A stretch of DNA of 64,000 nt from Hippasteria phrygiana (GCA_037893225.1 JAZGUH010000195.1:1116001-1180000); one strand, 5' to 3'. Counted from the first letter of the stretch, positions 33,929 to 45,379 are shown. Numbers and translations are program-made. Notes: generated by a model from the letters alone, not told the origin.

Positions 33929-35003
33929 AATAAGCTTTCTAAACAACTATTTCATTAATTACCAATTTGAGAGAAAGTGGTAAAAAACAAGCAATATTTT
34001 CTTCCCTTTCGCGAAACCACATTCAACTCCCCATTGAGAAAAAACGATACAACCCAAGCTAATTTTGCTGTCTCCTAAACTCTTCAGGCCTTCCGATAGG
34101 TAAAACTGTAATACACAGAGATGTGATTGGACTTTGGTAAAATAACCTGAAAAGTCTGGGGCAAGCACAGACATCGATCTGTGAAGCGCGAAGCCATTAA
34201 CAATTATTTAAAATGTAGATGCTCTGTGGTGCAAACTAAGCCTTTCTCTGACATCTTTTTAGCAACAATACATTGTATTTGCCAGATTTGTTATATTAAT
34301 TTAAATTTTTCAGAATATTATGTCTTATTTCAACATTATTATTGATTTGCTACAAACAATCTGGTGTCACCCTTGCATGAACAGCAGAAACATTTGTTTT
34401 TCTTTTTCTTAATCTAAAGCACATCCCATCTATGGAAAGCACGATTGGTATTGATATTTCGCTCATATTTTGTTCCAACAAGCCATGTTGGAACAAGCAT
34501 TCGAGCACGTTGCAATGTCGAGTAGAGTAGAAGTGTATGCACGTTAATCTATAATACGCATTAATGCGAAAAATTACCTTTATTCTAGACATAAAAAAAA
34601 TACATTATGGAAGTCACCACGACATCGTGAGATCGGGGCCACCGGGATCGGGCCCGCCGAAATTGAGCTCCGGTCCGCGCCGCGCCGCAGGATTGAGCTC
34701 AGATCGGCCCAACAAGATCGTGAATTGCGTATCGAGGCCGGCAAGCTACACTCGTTGAGTAGTTCAAGTACTAATGTTACGAGTAAAAAATACGACATTT
34801 ACACATGTACCTTAAGTTGGCTTCTTTACGGCATTCCAGAAATACGAGCGTTTGTTTCTATTCCGGCATTGTTGATTAGTAACAGCTGATTATCCTCATA
34901 ATTAATACCATGGACGATTCACACGTGAGCTGTCGAAAAACGATCGTATTGCATGTACTGTATGCATGCATAGTCTTGTACACAGACATTGGGCATGTAC
35001 TGT
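33929..35003. other. Intronic stretch with nothing recognised
   Basis: No exon, transposase or clear repeat was identified. A GC-rich patch near 34630-34720 contains GAGATCGGGG, GGATCGGGCCCGCCG and ATTGAGCTC repeated in a local context of AT-rich DNA. Confidence 0.5.
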
Positions 35004-35553
35004 ATGCATGCAATGCGCATGCGCCGCACATGTTTTAGTCTTTTCACAAGACAAAAGTTCGCAACGCGTTGTGGTATTGTACACTGTGAATAATGCGGTT
35101 GCTTGCACTGCACCAAGGCTACACCCACAATCCAATAGGCACGCGCAGGTTTCACTGAGTCATTGTACATGTACAATGCATGCAATGCGCATGCGCCGCA
35201 CATGTTTTAGTCTTTTCACAAGACAAAAGTTCGCAACGCGTTGTGGTATTGTACACTGTGAATAATACGGTGGAATTTAGTGCGGTTGCTTGCACTGCAC
35301 CAAGGCTACACCCACAGGTTTCACTGAGTCATTGTACATGTACAATGCATGCAATGCGCATGCGCCGCACGTGTTTTAGTCTTTTCACAAGACAAAAGTT
35401 CGCTACGCTCTCGCTGCATGTAGGTACACTGTACATTGTGAATAAGACGGTGACATCACTTGACCAAGACTAGACAAAAGTTCGCTACGCTCTCGCTGCA
35501 TGTAGGTACACTGTACATTGTGAATAAGACGGTGACATCACTTGACCAAGACT
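35004..35553. repeat. Tandem array with units of about 170 bp
   Basis: Units start GCATGCAATGCGCATGCGCC and contain TTTTCACAAGACAAAAGTTC and GTTTCACTGAGTCATTGTAC. Two near-complete units (from about 35004 and 35176) are followed by a variant unit (about 35346). A last partial copy of the variant (CGCTACGCTCTCGCTGCATG, GACGGTGACATCACTTGACC) duplicates about 83 bp. The units differ by internal insertions such as AATCCAATAGGCACGCGC. Confidence 0.85.
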
Positions 35554-35769
35554 AGACTACTCATAAATGGTTTGTACATGTACGTGTACATGTAGCCTTC
35601 GTGCATTAGTAAATTTCAGCATGTAAAACCCGATATGAATAATTAATAAGCATATTCTACCCCCCGATTTTCTCAATAGATTCACATGATTCACGTTGGT
35701 TGACTTTTGACGGCCACAAAACGGAATAGCAGGAAAAACGGAAAAACCACATCCCTGAATACGCTAACA

Positions 35770-35945
35770 TCAGTGGCGTAGCCAAGGGGGCATGGGGAGC
35801 GCACGCCACCCATAAAAAATCTTCGCGTCCCCCCACACACACTGAAAATATCGCAAATGCAGAAAATAAGTGTTATAAAGAAAAACCCATTGTGAAAGCC
35901 CCACCACCGTAACATACACCCCCCCCCCCCCCCCCCCCCCCAGGA
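35770..35945. repeat. AGTGGCGTAGCC-type repeat with C-run of 23
   Basis: CAGTGGCGTAGCCAAGGGGG, GCGCACGCCACCCATAAAAA and CACTGAAAATATCG match the pattern at 51520-51640 (GGGCGCACTTCCCCCCCC, ATAAAAATCATCGGGC, CACTGAAAATTCC). A run of 23 C closes it at 35919-35941. Confidence 0.55.
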
Positions 35946-36991
35946 TCAAATGCAGCGTTAAAACGTTATGGCCACAAATACAGTAGGGGGAAAGTGTTAG
36001 TTAAGGGGCCAAGAAATATGTACACGAGTGTAGGAGAATGTCTCCCAACTTTATCTTTTGCGGTAATCATCATCACTGGTATCATCTTCATAATCACCAT
36101 GAGCACCATCATCGTGTAGGAGAGTGAAAGTGGTTTGACTGACTTCGTTGAGGGCCCACATCCTTACGTAAATGCTGTGATAGAAATGCAGACGTGAAGC
36201 CGTGTCCTCAGCAGCAGACATCAAGACAGTTTAATACAATGAATACAATAGGTTTTATTTCAATACGACGAATAAGGGTATGTTTGAGTTGCAGGCACTC
36301 TCTCTCTGTGTTATTGCTATTCAGCCAAGATGCAAGGTGCTGGTGTTGTGGAAGACCATTCTCTTACACCTCGTCAAATAAGACAAGTGTATTTAATCAC
36401 CTATAGTCAAGCAAATGAGGCCCTAATTTCATCTCGGGAGGAGTTTGCAGAGGTGGTATTGCATGCTTTCCACCCAACGGAGGATGACACTGAAGTGGTG
36501 GTCCAGTGGGTATGTGCCCAAGAGACCCATTTGGATAGGGGTTTGCACTACCACATGGCGGTGAAACTTCACCAGGTTCAGCGATGGCTGCAGCTTAGGA
36601 ATTTCTTCGAGCAAGAGAACGGTATCCGGGTTTAATACTTTTCCTCCAATCATTGTAACTACTACAGTGCATGGAAATAGTTGACGAAAGATGGCGTGGC
36701 ATTCGCTCAATCCGAAGGCCATCCTAACTTGGCGAACGCTTTGGCCCCCAGAACCGCTCAGGCCTCCCAGGCACGAGACGGGGATCGAGAACCTGAAGAT
36801 GGTCACGCCCGCATGAAAGGGCAAAAAAACAATTGACGGCATTTAAAGTGTCCCAACTTGCTGTTTCTAGAGGCATCAAGACTCAGCTGGAGCTGTTGGC
36901 CCTTGCAAATCAACAAAAAATGGAGAGGAAAAGAGATTTAGCGGAGTTTATCACCAATATGTTACACAATGTTGTGGAGCATGCTATCCAG

Positions 36992-37288
36992 GTATAACTA
37001 TAAAAATATATATTCTATTTCTGTTTTCCGTTCCATTTCTCCTGCATTCAATCAGTCATCATTCATCCCTCCCTCCTATCTTCAGACATTCTTTAAAACC
37101 CTAACCCCCCTGGGTACATGCAAAATCATATTAAAATTGATGGATTTGGCAGGGTTAGGGTTGGAAATTGTATACATTGTTTTAATATTGTTTAGACAAT
37201 AAATGCTCAGATAAAAATTCCAGGTCTTTCTTTCTTTCATTTTATTCACCTCATCGAAGTAATTTGTATTTTACTTTATTTTTGGCAG
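36992..37288 (+). other. Spliceosomal intron of the Rep-like pseudogene
   Basis: The donor is CAG|GTATAA and the acceptor TTTTTGGCAG. Removal joins two coding pieces in phase 0 without disturbing the frame. AACCCTAACCCCCC and GGGTTAGGGTT inside it form a short inverted pair. Confidence 0.75.
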
Positions 37289-37472
37289 GACGGATGGGAG
37301 CCAGAAAATGCTGAGGAGACTTTGGAATGTTCTCGGATGAGTCAACTTGATTTGTTGTGTCAAGCGTCGCTCAGCGAATGCATTTGTGAAGGTCATTGGA
37401 AGACATGTGTCAAGGAGATCCTCCGAAACAACAGGGTGGAAAAGGCCACATTCGCTGAAGCCTGCAGAGAAT

Positions 37473-37623
37473 GTAAGCACTTATCCAGAACCACCAAAAT
37501 GACATCGTCATGTATTACTGAAAATGCACTAGGTCTTATTGAATAGGCACAAGGCCTTGTTGAATAGGTATACGGCGCGATGCGCGCGACGATGTCATTT
37601 GGTGGTTCTGGATAAGTGCTTAC
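37473..37623. mobile_element. MITE inserted in the Rep-like pseudogene, 151 bp
   Basis: Inverted arms of about 37 bp start GTAAGCACTTATCCAGAACC on the left and end with the complement on the right. GCAGA is present directly outside both ends, probably part of a target duplication. It separates the linker from the Walker A segment. Confidence 0.85.
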
Positions 37624-38339
37624 CGCAGATAACTCCTTGAGAACAGCCTTGAGTATCGCAATGTGATGATCATTGGCCCTGCTAACTGCGGGAAGACGTT
37701 CCTTCTCAACCCACTTAACAGCATCTACCGAACCTTCACAAACCCAGCAAGTTCTACCTTAGCCTGGGTCGGGGCCGAGAATGCTGAAGTGATTTTTTTC
37801 AAATGACTTTCGATGGTCACCATGTTTTTAGAGGGCCAGGTCATCCATTTGTCAGCACCCAAATCTTACGATGCCAGCAACCCCCTATTCGAGTCTGAAG
37901 CTCCCATCTTTGCAACCAGAAAACTTCAACTGGTGTTTGTCCGGGGAGGTGCTGTGGATGACAGAAAAACCGAAATGATGGCAGCAAGATTTCACCTTCT
38001 ACCAGATCCCAGAACAAGAACGAAATGTCGAATCGTGTGCGCATTGTTTTGCCACACTTATCCTGGGCTAACTAAAGAAACCATTGTGTACTTGAATAAA
38101 ATCATGTCCTTAAACGTACAATTTGGCTCTTCTTTATTTTTTTTACACATTTTGTGACGTCATCAGTAGAATGAAAAAAGAGACACAAATCGATTACAAA
38201 GAAACAAGTTTGTTTTGCACTTCCATTTGCTTCATTGATCATATTTGGAGGTACATGTATCTTTGTTAGAACAAAAAATAAGGTGGAACCCTGTACGAAC
38301 ATGCTTAGAAACCTAACACAGACTAGGGCAATTGATCCA

Positions 38340-38735
38340 TTGGATTAGATTTGTGGGCAAAAGAGGTGGCATCTAAACAGAATGCAATGCGATTTGTCCA
38401 CACGCGGGTATTCACGGCGCATTTTCTTGGCGAACCTCACTCATTTCTGCAGATCCAAATCCGTCACATGTCCCTTCTTACAAGCTTGCCTGTATTTGAA
38501 TCCAAGTCGATTCATGGCCAGGGGTGTGAGCTGAAAAAGCTGAAACAGCTGGAAAAAGCTGAAATTTTGGAAAGCTCCTATAATTTTGTACACAGCAAGT
38601 GTATAAAAAGAGCTGAAAGTCAAAACAAAAAAAGCTGAAATCAGCTTAAAAGCTGAACTCTCACATCCCTGCATGGTGCGTCTGAAGGTCCTGTCTGAGA
38701 CATGTGTCAGTCTGCATGCAGCCTTTAGTCTCGCC
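38340..38735 (-). pseudogene. Tc1-like (IS630) transposase relic
   Basis: On the - strand, TLARLKAACRLTHVSDRTFR (helix-turn-helix region) is followed, after an inserted MITE, by MNRLGFKYRQACKKGHVTDL. FAKKMRREYP and WTNRIAFCLDATSFAHKSNP come next, the region of the first catalytic D in Tc1-like enzymes. A stop falls between segments. It sits just downstream of the Rep-like pseudogene on the other strand. Confidence 0.75.
38519..38671. mobile_element. hAT-like MITE inside the Tc1-like relic
   Basis: The left end is CAGGGGTGTGAGCTGAAAAA and the right end CAGCTTAAAAGCTGAAC then CTCACATCCCTG. AGCTGAAA is repeated throughout. CATGG occurs next to both ends. The CAGGG-type terminus suggests hAT mobilisation, which is inference. 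Confidence 0.7.
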
Positions 38736-39601
38736 AAGGTAAATGACCCCCCCTCTGTTTTTCTCAGTTTTTGCACATTTCTCACCAAAAGGCACTCCTG
38801 ACGCCTGGCCAAAAGTCTTTTTCACCCACCTCTGCTACGGTGAGAATGGTCAACACGCCCGTCACTTGCACAAATGTGTTGAACCGAACTACGGGATACT
38901 TGGCACGTTGCCGCTATTTTTTCTCAGACAAATATATGCACGATTTTCGTTTGAAATAAAACCATAAAATATTATGCTGACAAATGTCTCTGTTGCCTTC
39001 TGCACCAACCATCCAATGCTTTAGTTCACTTCAATGTATTTTCTCAGCCCTACCAAGGCTGCAGTTTATCTCTGTCCACTCAACTTTTTACAGATAAACT
39101 AAGTGAACTTTTAGACAATCCCGGCCAAAATGCTTGGGCCACGTGACAATAAACATACCACCCCCATGCCCCCCCCCCCCCCCGGCCCCCGCCCCAGGCC
39201 CCCCCCCTACTCAATGTTCTTGTTGTAATCTCAAGTTGGAGCGCATACCACGCAATGAGAGCCAACATTGACTGGGGGAAGGGGGCCGGGGGCCCAACGA
39301 GATTTGGCCGGGATTATAACCTCTGGCACAACCATGATCATTGTAAATGGAAATACATTTTGGCCATATAAACCTTTTGAATATGGATTCCCTTTTTAAA
39401 ACGCCCTGTATGTCTGCCGCCCTGTATGTCTGGCGCCCTGTATGTCTGGCACCCCCGCCCCAAAAAAATAAAAATAAATAAAAAATAAGAAAACACACAC
39501 AAAATAAGCCTTGTCAAAGGGAATATATGTGATGACTGCAAAATAGCTAGAACTCAAAAACCGTTTTCTATCAATTTTCCATCACATGTACATGTACTTA
39601 C

Positions 39602-39648
39602 CAATTAATGTCTTCAGGCACTGGCCTGATGCTGTATCCCAGATTCGA
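39602..39648 (-). CDS. WDR5: WDR5 micro-exon (RIWDTASGQCLKTLI)
   Basis: A 47-base exon. The acceptor is TTTCTGTAG and the donor GTAAGTACATG. Both codons at its ends are completed by neighbours: C195 from the 45380 exon and D211 from the 29128 exon. Confidence 0.95.
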
Positions 39649-39993
39649 CTACAGAAAATGTAAGTGAACAAAATGGATATTTAAAAAGATGCAAGAATGC
39701 AAGTACAGAAATGTAAAAAGAGGGGTTTCATATGACACTGTGCTTTGCACTAAACAAAATCACTACTCTTACGACTTTTTCATGCAATTTAAATATTCAG
39801 TAACATTTTTGTAATAAAAAATCCCAAATTAAAACAAACACATCAAAAAGCAGCAAAGCTCTTGAATACCACTCTTTGACAGCTAAATATACATGTATGT
39901 AAAGCATGTGTACATGTATAAATGCCTGTTTTTTTTTTTTTTTTAAATACAGGTATGACATTTTGACTATTTTGACTATTAGTTGTACAAATC

Positions 39994-40052
39994 TGGGGTG
40001 GGGGTGGGGTGGTGGGGTGGTGGGTGGGGGAAGGGGGGAGGGAACTGGAGAC
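39994..40052 (+). repeat. G-quadruplex-prone tract
   Basis: GGGGTGGGGGTGGGGTGGTG and further G-runs of 3-6 follow one another over about 55 bases in a WDR5 intron, on the non-template strand for that gene's opposite. No gene is associated with it. Confidence 0.8.
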
Positions 40053-40147
40053 AATATGACACTTGGAGGCGCTGTTCACAATAAAAAGGTCTGGTTACCC
40101 TACATGTATGTAGGCTGTGTACATCTTAATGCAAATATGCACACTTA

Positions 40148-41040
40148 CGAGATGCGATCAAAAAGTTCCGAGACTGCGCCTATAACAAGCAAAAACCGTA
40201 CGTGATTTAAATCTGGCCACCATCCCCTTCAAAGTACATGTAGTCCCCTTGTGCAGCGATACACCGCTCCCAGCAATCCTGCCACGCTTGGAACGCTCCC
40301 TTGAAATCCCATTCCGTAAGCGTGTCAAGCACCCTCTGCGATTCTTGCTGGATCTTCTTCACAGTGTCAAAACGGCGACCCTTCAGCTTGAACTTCGTTT
40401 TAGGGAACAGAAAGAAGTCACAGGGAGCCAAATCCGGCGAGTAGGGGGGTGGGGAGCAACGATTGTGTTGTTGCGGGCAAGAAACTCACGTGTATTTAAC
40501 GCGCTGTGAGCAAGCGTGTTGTCATGTTGGAGCACCCAATTGCCAGCATGCCACAGTTCATCAGGCCATTTGCGCTGAATGTTCTCTCTCAGACGCCTCA
40601 GTACGGTACAGTAGAACTCAGCGTTGACAGTCTAGCCCTAAGGGAGGAATTCACGAATGTCACAGAAAACGATTAGCATGCTTTTGGTTGCGCTCCTGAC
40701 CTGAGGCGCCTTCTTCGGTCTTGGTCTCTGGGTCGTAGCCGCATACCAAATCTCGTCACCGCTGATGATCCTCGTCGACATGAAGTTTGGGTCATCCCAG
40801 GCCTGTTGACGGAGATCCTCGCAGACTTCGACACGGTGCTGCTACTGCTCGGGATTCAGGTCAATGGTGAAATCGTAAATGCGCACGTACCAGTGGTCAC
40901 AAAAATGCGTGTAACACAGGTGCTGATTTTGAATACTTACTCACGAAAGTTATTGCCTACACCTGCTACATGCACATTACTGTGCTGCGCTCTGTTCGTT
41001 CACAACAGGAACAGTCTCGGAACTTTTTGATCGCACCTCG
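40148..41040 (-). mobile_element. Deleted mariner (DD34D) element, copy 2
   Basis: It has the same inverted ends as copy 1 (CGAGATGCGATC...CCGAGACTG / CAGTCTCGG...GATCGCACCTCG) and TA on both sides. It is 893 bp long. On the - strand it keeps the final motif (APCDFFLFPKTKFKLKGRRF) and the GDYMYFEGDGGQI end at 40207-40431. A one-base loss in a C-run near 40450 breaks the frame before it. With that base supplied, 34 residues separate the last two catalytic acids, as in mariner. Confidence 0.9.
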
Positions 41041-41094
41041 TATGTCCCTATGCCTGACAACACAACGGTACATTTAAAATTATTGTAGTTTGTT

Positions 41095-41175
41095 TTCCAT
41101 TATGTCCGCATGGCCCATTACATGTATGTCCGCATGCTTTTTGCGGACACAATGGGGCGGACATAATGGGCCGTA
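41095..41175. repeat. Short palindrome
   Basis: CCATTATGTCCGCATGGCCC and GCGGACATAATGGGCC form inverted arms, with ATGTCCGCATGC and GCGGACACAATGGG nested inside. It lies directly outside mariner copy 2. Confidence 0.6.
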
Positions 41176-41445
41176 ACAAACGTGCTATATAGTAATTTCG
41201 TAGAGTGAAAATCCCCCAAAAAATAGGCCAATTGGACACTTTCTGCGGGGGTAATTTTTTTTTAATCGAACGATTATAGGTCATACATGAAAAAAAATCA
41301 TAAAACCTACATTATAGCAGAGGGGTGTAGCAAATCTCAAAATCAACCCCAGGACTATGAGGTGTAACACTTATGAATTCTTTTTTTCCATTGCCTACTT
41401 ACTTTATGGAACATATTACTGATTGAAATTTGCTGTTCCACATTA

Positions 41446-43766
41446 CCGTAATTTTCGGAATATAGGCCGCGGCTTATACGTTGATTCTCACGCTGAAAAA
41501 TGTCCCTGCGGCTTTTACTCCGGGCGGTTTATACGGCAACAGTTGAAGAATAAAATCAGTCACACAAGGTTCGAAATTCACGACGGCCACGGCGGCCAGT
41601 GCCATCGAGGCCCTAAGGCTTAGTTGCCGTGATGCCCCTTGTAAAAATGCACTATTCACGGCCAGTTGTGCTGTGCTCCTTTAATACTTTGGCCGTTGTG
41701 CCCTTCTTGCCAAACCAAACCCTCAAATTGCTCAATTTTTTAGTACCAAACCGTTGCCGGATCCTACAAAAAAGGCACTTTTCGATTGCCCGTGCGCGTG
41801 ATGACCGATCACGCTAGAGCCCGCACGGCACGTGCGCCCCATGTAAAAAACCTTCACAAAACCTTGATTCCCCAAGCAGACTGGTTCCCGTCCGTGCATT
41901 ATTTTTCTTCTTTCTCACTGGGGCGGGAACCAGTCACAGCCTAAAAACAAGCTCTGAATCCGCGGCCGAATCCACAGCTAGCTTTAGCCAGGTAGCTCTT
42001 ACTATGAACCCCCCAAAGCCGGCTAAGCCATGTGTGCGGTTTAGCGATGGTCCAGAGGGAGCAGCGTTGCCTGTTCAACTTAACGCAACGAACTCCCCTC
42101 GTGCAAACGATCGTGCATAGTGTGCATGTGTGCTGCGATGACTCGGACACGATTTATTCGACAATTATGCCTTGCATCGCTTAATTAATTAAAACGTTCC
42201 AGACAAATTGAACTCGACAAGTCGGATATTTTTAAGTGCAAGAATTACATGAATCATGATAAAACTAATTTCTGCCCCACGGAACCAAACTCATTTTTAC
42301 TGGGTGACTTGGAAAAGGAGATCGACAACGTTGACGCTTTTTCCGCCAGCGATATAGTGGCCCGTGCGGGGCGTGAACGCACCGTGGCCGGTGAAGATGG
42401 CGGCAACGCAGGGTAAAACCACTTATGCCGTCGCGCGGCATGCCCGGCACGGGCCGTGTTTCCTCCTATGACCATACAACTTAAAAGTTCAGGCAGTGAT
42501 GGAAATAAGAAAAAAAATGATTAGCAAATTATGCTAATCATATTGTCATTTGATTAGCAATGTGATAAAATTGACTAGCAAAAGAAAAACCGCGATAAAC
42601 TCAATGTTATTATTAATATGAATCATTCTTTTATTAATATTGATCGATGGGTGTGCTGAAGATATTAAAGCCACGTATTTAACAGTGCTACGCATTCCTT
42701 ATACTCTATAATTTCTAAGTGGTTAAGAAAACAAAACGCAAGCCGTAAGCTCAGTTTTCATTGTTTCTTGGCACCTTCCACATGTCTAAAAAATTCGCTC
42801 ACTGCCGTGAGAGACTAATTGTACAAATACACCAGTATGCAAGCAAGACCTTCATCTGGCCTTCGTGCCCTTATCAATTTTTGTCATTGGCCTTGGTGCC
42901 TTCATTAGTGGCCTTGGTGCCTTCATTAGTGGCCTTGGTGCCCCATGAAATGTTGACGTCACGAAGGCCAAAATGGCCTTGGCCCCCAGATTACGAATTT
43001 CGAACCCCGTGCCGTTTACGTTCGCTCTACTCACTTGTTGGAAATAAAGGAAACCAATCCAGAGGGACCGAATAGACTTGCAAATGTACCATAAGTACCG
43101 TTCACACCTCACAAATCGTGTGGTGCGTCTGTTCGTTTTTGTCTGTTTTATCGTTGTGTAATCCATGTTGTTTATTATTTCACTGGTCAATTGGTGACTG
43201 TTGAGCTCAGATTAGTGGTTAAAGTTGTCAGTCTTTTTTTATTCCCCCTGCCCCGTAAAAAAAAAAAGAACTGCCGCGCGGCCCACCCAGCCAGGACGCT
43301 CATCCAGCCCGTCAAAATTGGTAATTTCGAGGACTTATGAAAGTTTATTGGGCTCCGTGCTCGTCGAATGAGGGCGCTGTCCACAGATACTCGTATACCA
43401 CCAGTGGGATTGCTTTGTCTGTTTGCCGACTCTCGATAATGCCTTTTCAATAAGAATATCATAGCGGGAACCAGACACTTAAATTGAAGTCAGGTAAGAT
43501 GACGTCGATATTGAACCCAAACTCGCCTTTTCTTTCCGCCCATCTCGTTCTTGCGCTGCTTACACTTTAGGATTGCATGTGATTTTGATAGTGGAACCAT
43601 TTTACATATGAGCGCTATGCAGCACGATGACTTTTGTGGTCGGTCGTCAGCGCAGCGGTGCGGTTTATACGCCGGTGCGACTAATACGCCAACTTTAAAT
43701 CTTAATTTGCAGATTTTTGCGTGCTGCGGCTTATACTCCGCGCGGCCTATATTCCGAAAATTACGG
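41446..43766. mobile_element. Non-autonomous derivative of the SINHCAF-finger transposon, 2321 bp
   Basis: Ends are CCGTAATTTTCGGAATATAG at the left and the complement at the right, flanked by TA. The first about 60 bp equal the left end of the 46411-56004 element; the rest equals that element's right arm from about 53824 on. The join is at a shared CCCT, so this is a simple internal deletion of about 7.3 kb. The two right arms differ by point changes. GCCTTGGTGCCTTCATTAGTG has an extra repeat here, and a block of about 90 bp near 43235-43345 is absent from the other copy. No coding capacity remains. Confidence 0.88.
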
Positions 43767-44799
43767 TACTCTGTTCATGTAAAGTATATGTCAACAGTTT
43801 TTCCCTTGATCAAAGATGATGTTGATTGCTGAGAGAAGTCTGCCTCATTTTCTGCCATGAAATAACCAAAAAGTGACTTTTGAGAGGTATTTTTATCATT
43901 CAAACCACCTAGTGTGAGCGTTCCGAGCTTGTAGATGATGTGCTGTTCCATCTCCAAGCGCCGAGCGTTAGATGTTGTCATGGTCAGGATGCACATGCGC
44001 ATGTTGTCACACGTGTGCAGTGGCTTGGAAAAGTGGCGCGCCACAGGGTGTCCAGGATACAAGTTCCAAGAGAAAAAAGAACCGGGGCCACACAAAAACT
44101 GTTGGGCTGATCGCGATTTGGGGGTCTCGCGAACATGGTTTCAAAGGGATGGTGTGTAACTCCTGCAAGTGGGCCTCCATATTGAGGCAGATCTCAAAAT
44201 TCTTCTCTGCCCACCCCAACATTTTCACTGACATCTAAACCAATTAAACCTCTCACAAAATCGATCAAATCTGCCATGTTTCAAGCAGCGAACGAACGAC
44301 TTGAAAAACGTATAGCCATTGTATGCACGTACGTATCGCCGATCGCCGGTCAGTTCGATCTGCTGCAAACTAGCGCAACTGCACTGTACACATGTACATG
44401 TAATCACAGGTAAACACAAGGAGGCAGGGAACCATACCACCATTTCCGCGCACAATACAGGAAGTTGCATTGTTTACACAATGGTTTCCGCGTGGTCACT
44501 GTAGTTCTACATGGAGGGGCTGTTTCCACTGAACTTTTTATCTTCCCTGATGATTTTCCGCGGCCTCGCTTGGGCTGGTTGTTTTACGTCAAGGTCGCGG
44601 TAAGTTTACCGCGCGTTTCCATTGGACTTAATTTTTTCATTCTTTTTTTTTCTTTTTTTTATGCAAATCGCCCATCACAAGGTCTGGGCTACTGAGGAAA
44701 GTGTGGAAGAACCAGCCCCTCACATTGAAACAAGAAAAGATAATCTGATCTCTTCACAGTATAAATAGGGTCGGGGGGGGGGGGGGTAACTAGTCCACT

Positions 44800-44938
44800 G
44801 CAAGGCATTAATAATGCCTCTACCCATATTAAGCGTAGAAGTGCTATAGCCCAGGACTGGACTCAAACCCACAACTTGCAGAATTACTCGCAGACCACGA
44901 ATTCAATGCTCCAAACCACTAGGCCGTGGCACTTCCAC
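44800..44938 (-). repeat. tRNA-derived SINE, family A, second copy
   Basis: The reverse complement matches 668-800: GTGGAAGTGCCACGGCCTAG, GAATTCGTGGTCTGCGAG, GTTGTGGGTTTGAG and the tail TGGGTAGAGGCATTATTAAT. Confidence 0.8.
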
Positions 44939-45131
44939 AAAAGAAAGAAAAGTCGTGGTAGATTGACAAAAATAAGTCCAATGGAAACACGGCTAATGAC
45001 AGCCAGATAAAAGGGGTTAAAGGCCAGAATGAACCTTTGGCTAACATGAATTTTTCATTGCTCCACAGTCTTGCTTCCTCCATATTATTTCTTTTTCCTT
45101 TGAGAAAAAAAATCACTAGCAAATGTCCAGC

Positions 45132-45219
45132 CCTTGGTACTTTCACTACATGCATATTAAAGGACTCCCTTCACAGATCTGTGTGGGGAGTCCTTCAGGC
45201 ATAGTGAAAGTACCAGGGG
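45132..45219. mobile_element. Fold-back MITE of about 88 bp
   Basis: CCTTGGTACTTTCACTA and AAGGACTCCC on the left are mirrored by GGGAGTCCTT and TAGTGAAAGTACCAGGGG on the right. Confidence 0.7.
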
Positions 45220-45379
45220 TTGGAGTGCCCTTGGTGAGGGCAGTTTTCTCCACTTCAGTTCAATGACAATGAAAGTAAAGCATGCCTGCTCATGCCTATT
45301 ATAACAGAGCAAAGTCTCTGTTGGACAGAATTTATGATGAATTAGTTAACACTAACAATATCACTGACGAGTCACTTAC

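Larger units (their letters stand above)
36330..38071 (+). pseudogene. HUH endonuclease + SF3 helicase Rep-like pseudogene
   Basis: The first frame (ATG 36330, stop 36635) has VYLITYSQ (HUH motif I position) and HYHMAVKLH (HxH motif II, 36546 onward). After the TAA the same frame continues with the tyrosine motif (YYSAWK, 36660-36677), then a TAG. A further segment ends at a GT (36992), and a matching AG (37287-37288) closes a 297-bp GT-AG intron in phase 0. A 151-bp MITE (37473-37623) then cuts the frame. Beyond it are Walker A (GPANCGKTF, about 37675) and a Walker B-like EVIF with a frameshift, then PIFATRKLQL, FVRGG and a C-terminal CxxC ending at 38071. The layout matches HUH-SF3 replication proteins like those of CRESS-DNA viruses and related elements. 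At least two stops, two or three frameshifts and one insertion make it dead. Confidence 0.8.
43800..45379. other. Intronic stretch with SINE and G-run, otherwise unassigned
   Basis: Apart from the SINE at 44800-44938 and a G-run near 44775 I recognise nothing coding. 44020-44240 contains open frames without family features. Confidence 0.45.

Noticed and set aside
34902..35473. Several cysteine/histidine-rich small proteins
   Set aside because: Repeated frames such as HAMRMRRTCFSLF are products of the tandem array.
36330..36635. A complete small host gene
   Set aside because: The same frame clearly continues past the TAA with the HUH tyrosine motif, so it is the start of a longer broken gene.
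40249..40509. An 86-residue + strand gene
   Set aside because: It is the antisense shadow of the mariner transposase remnant.
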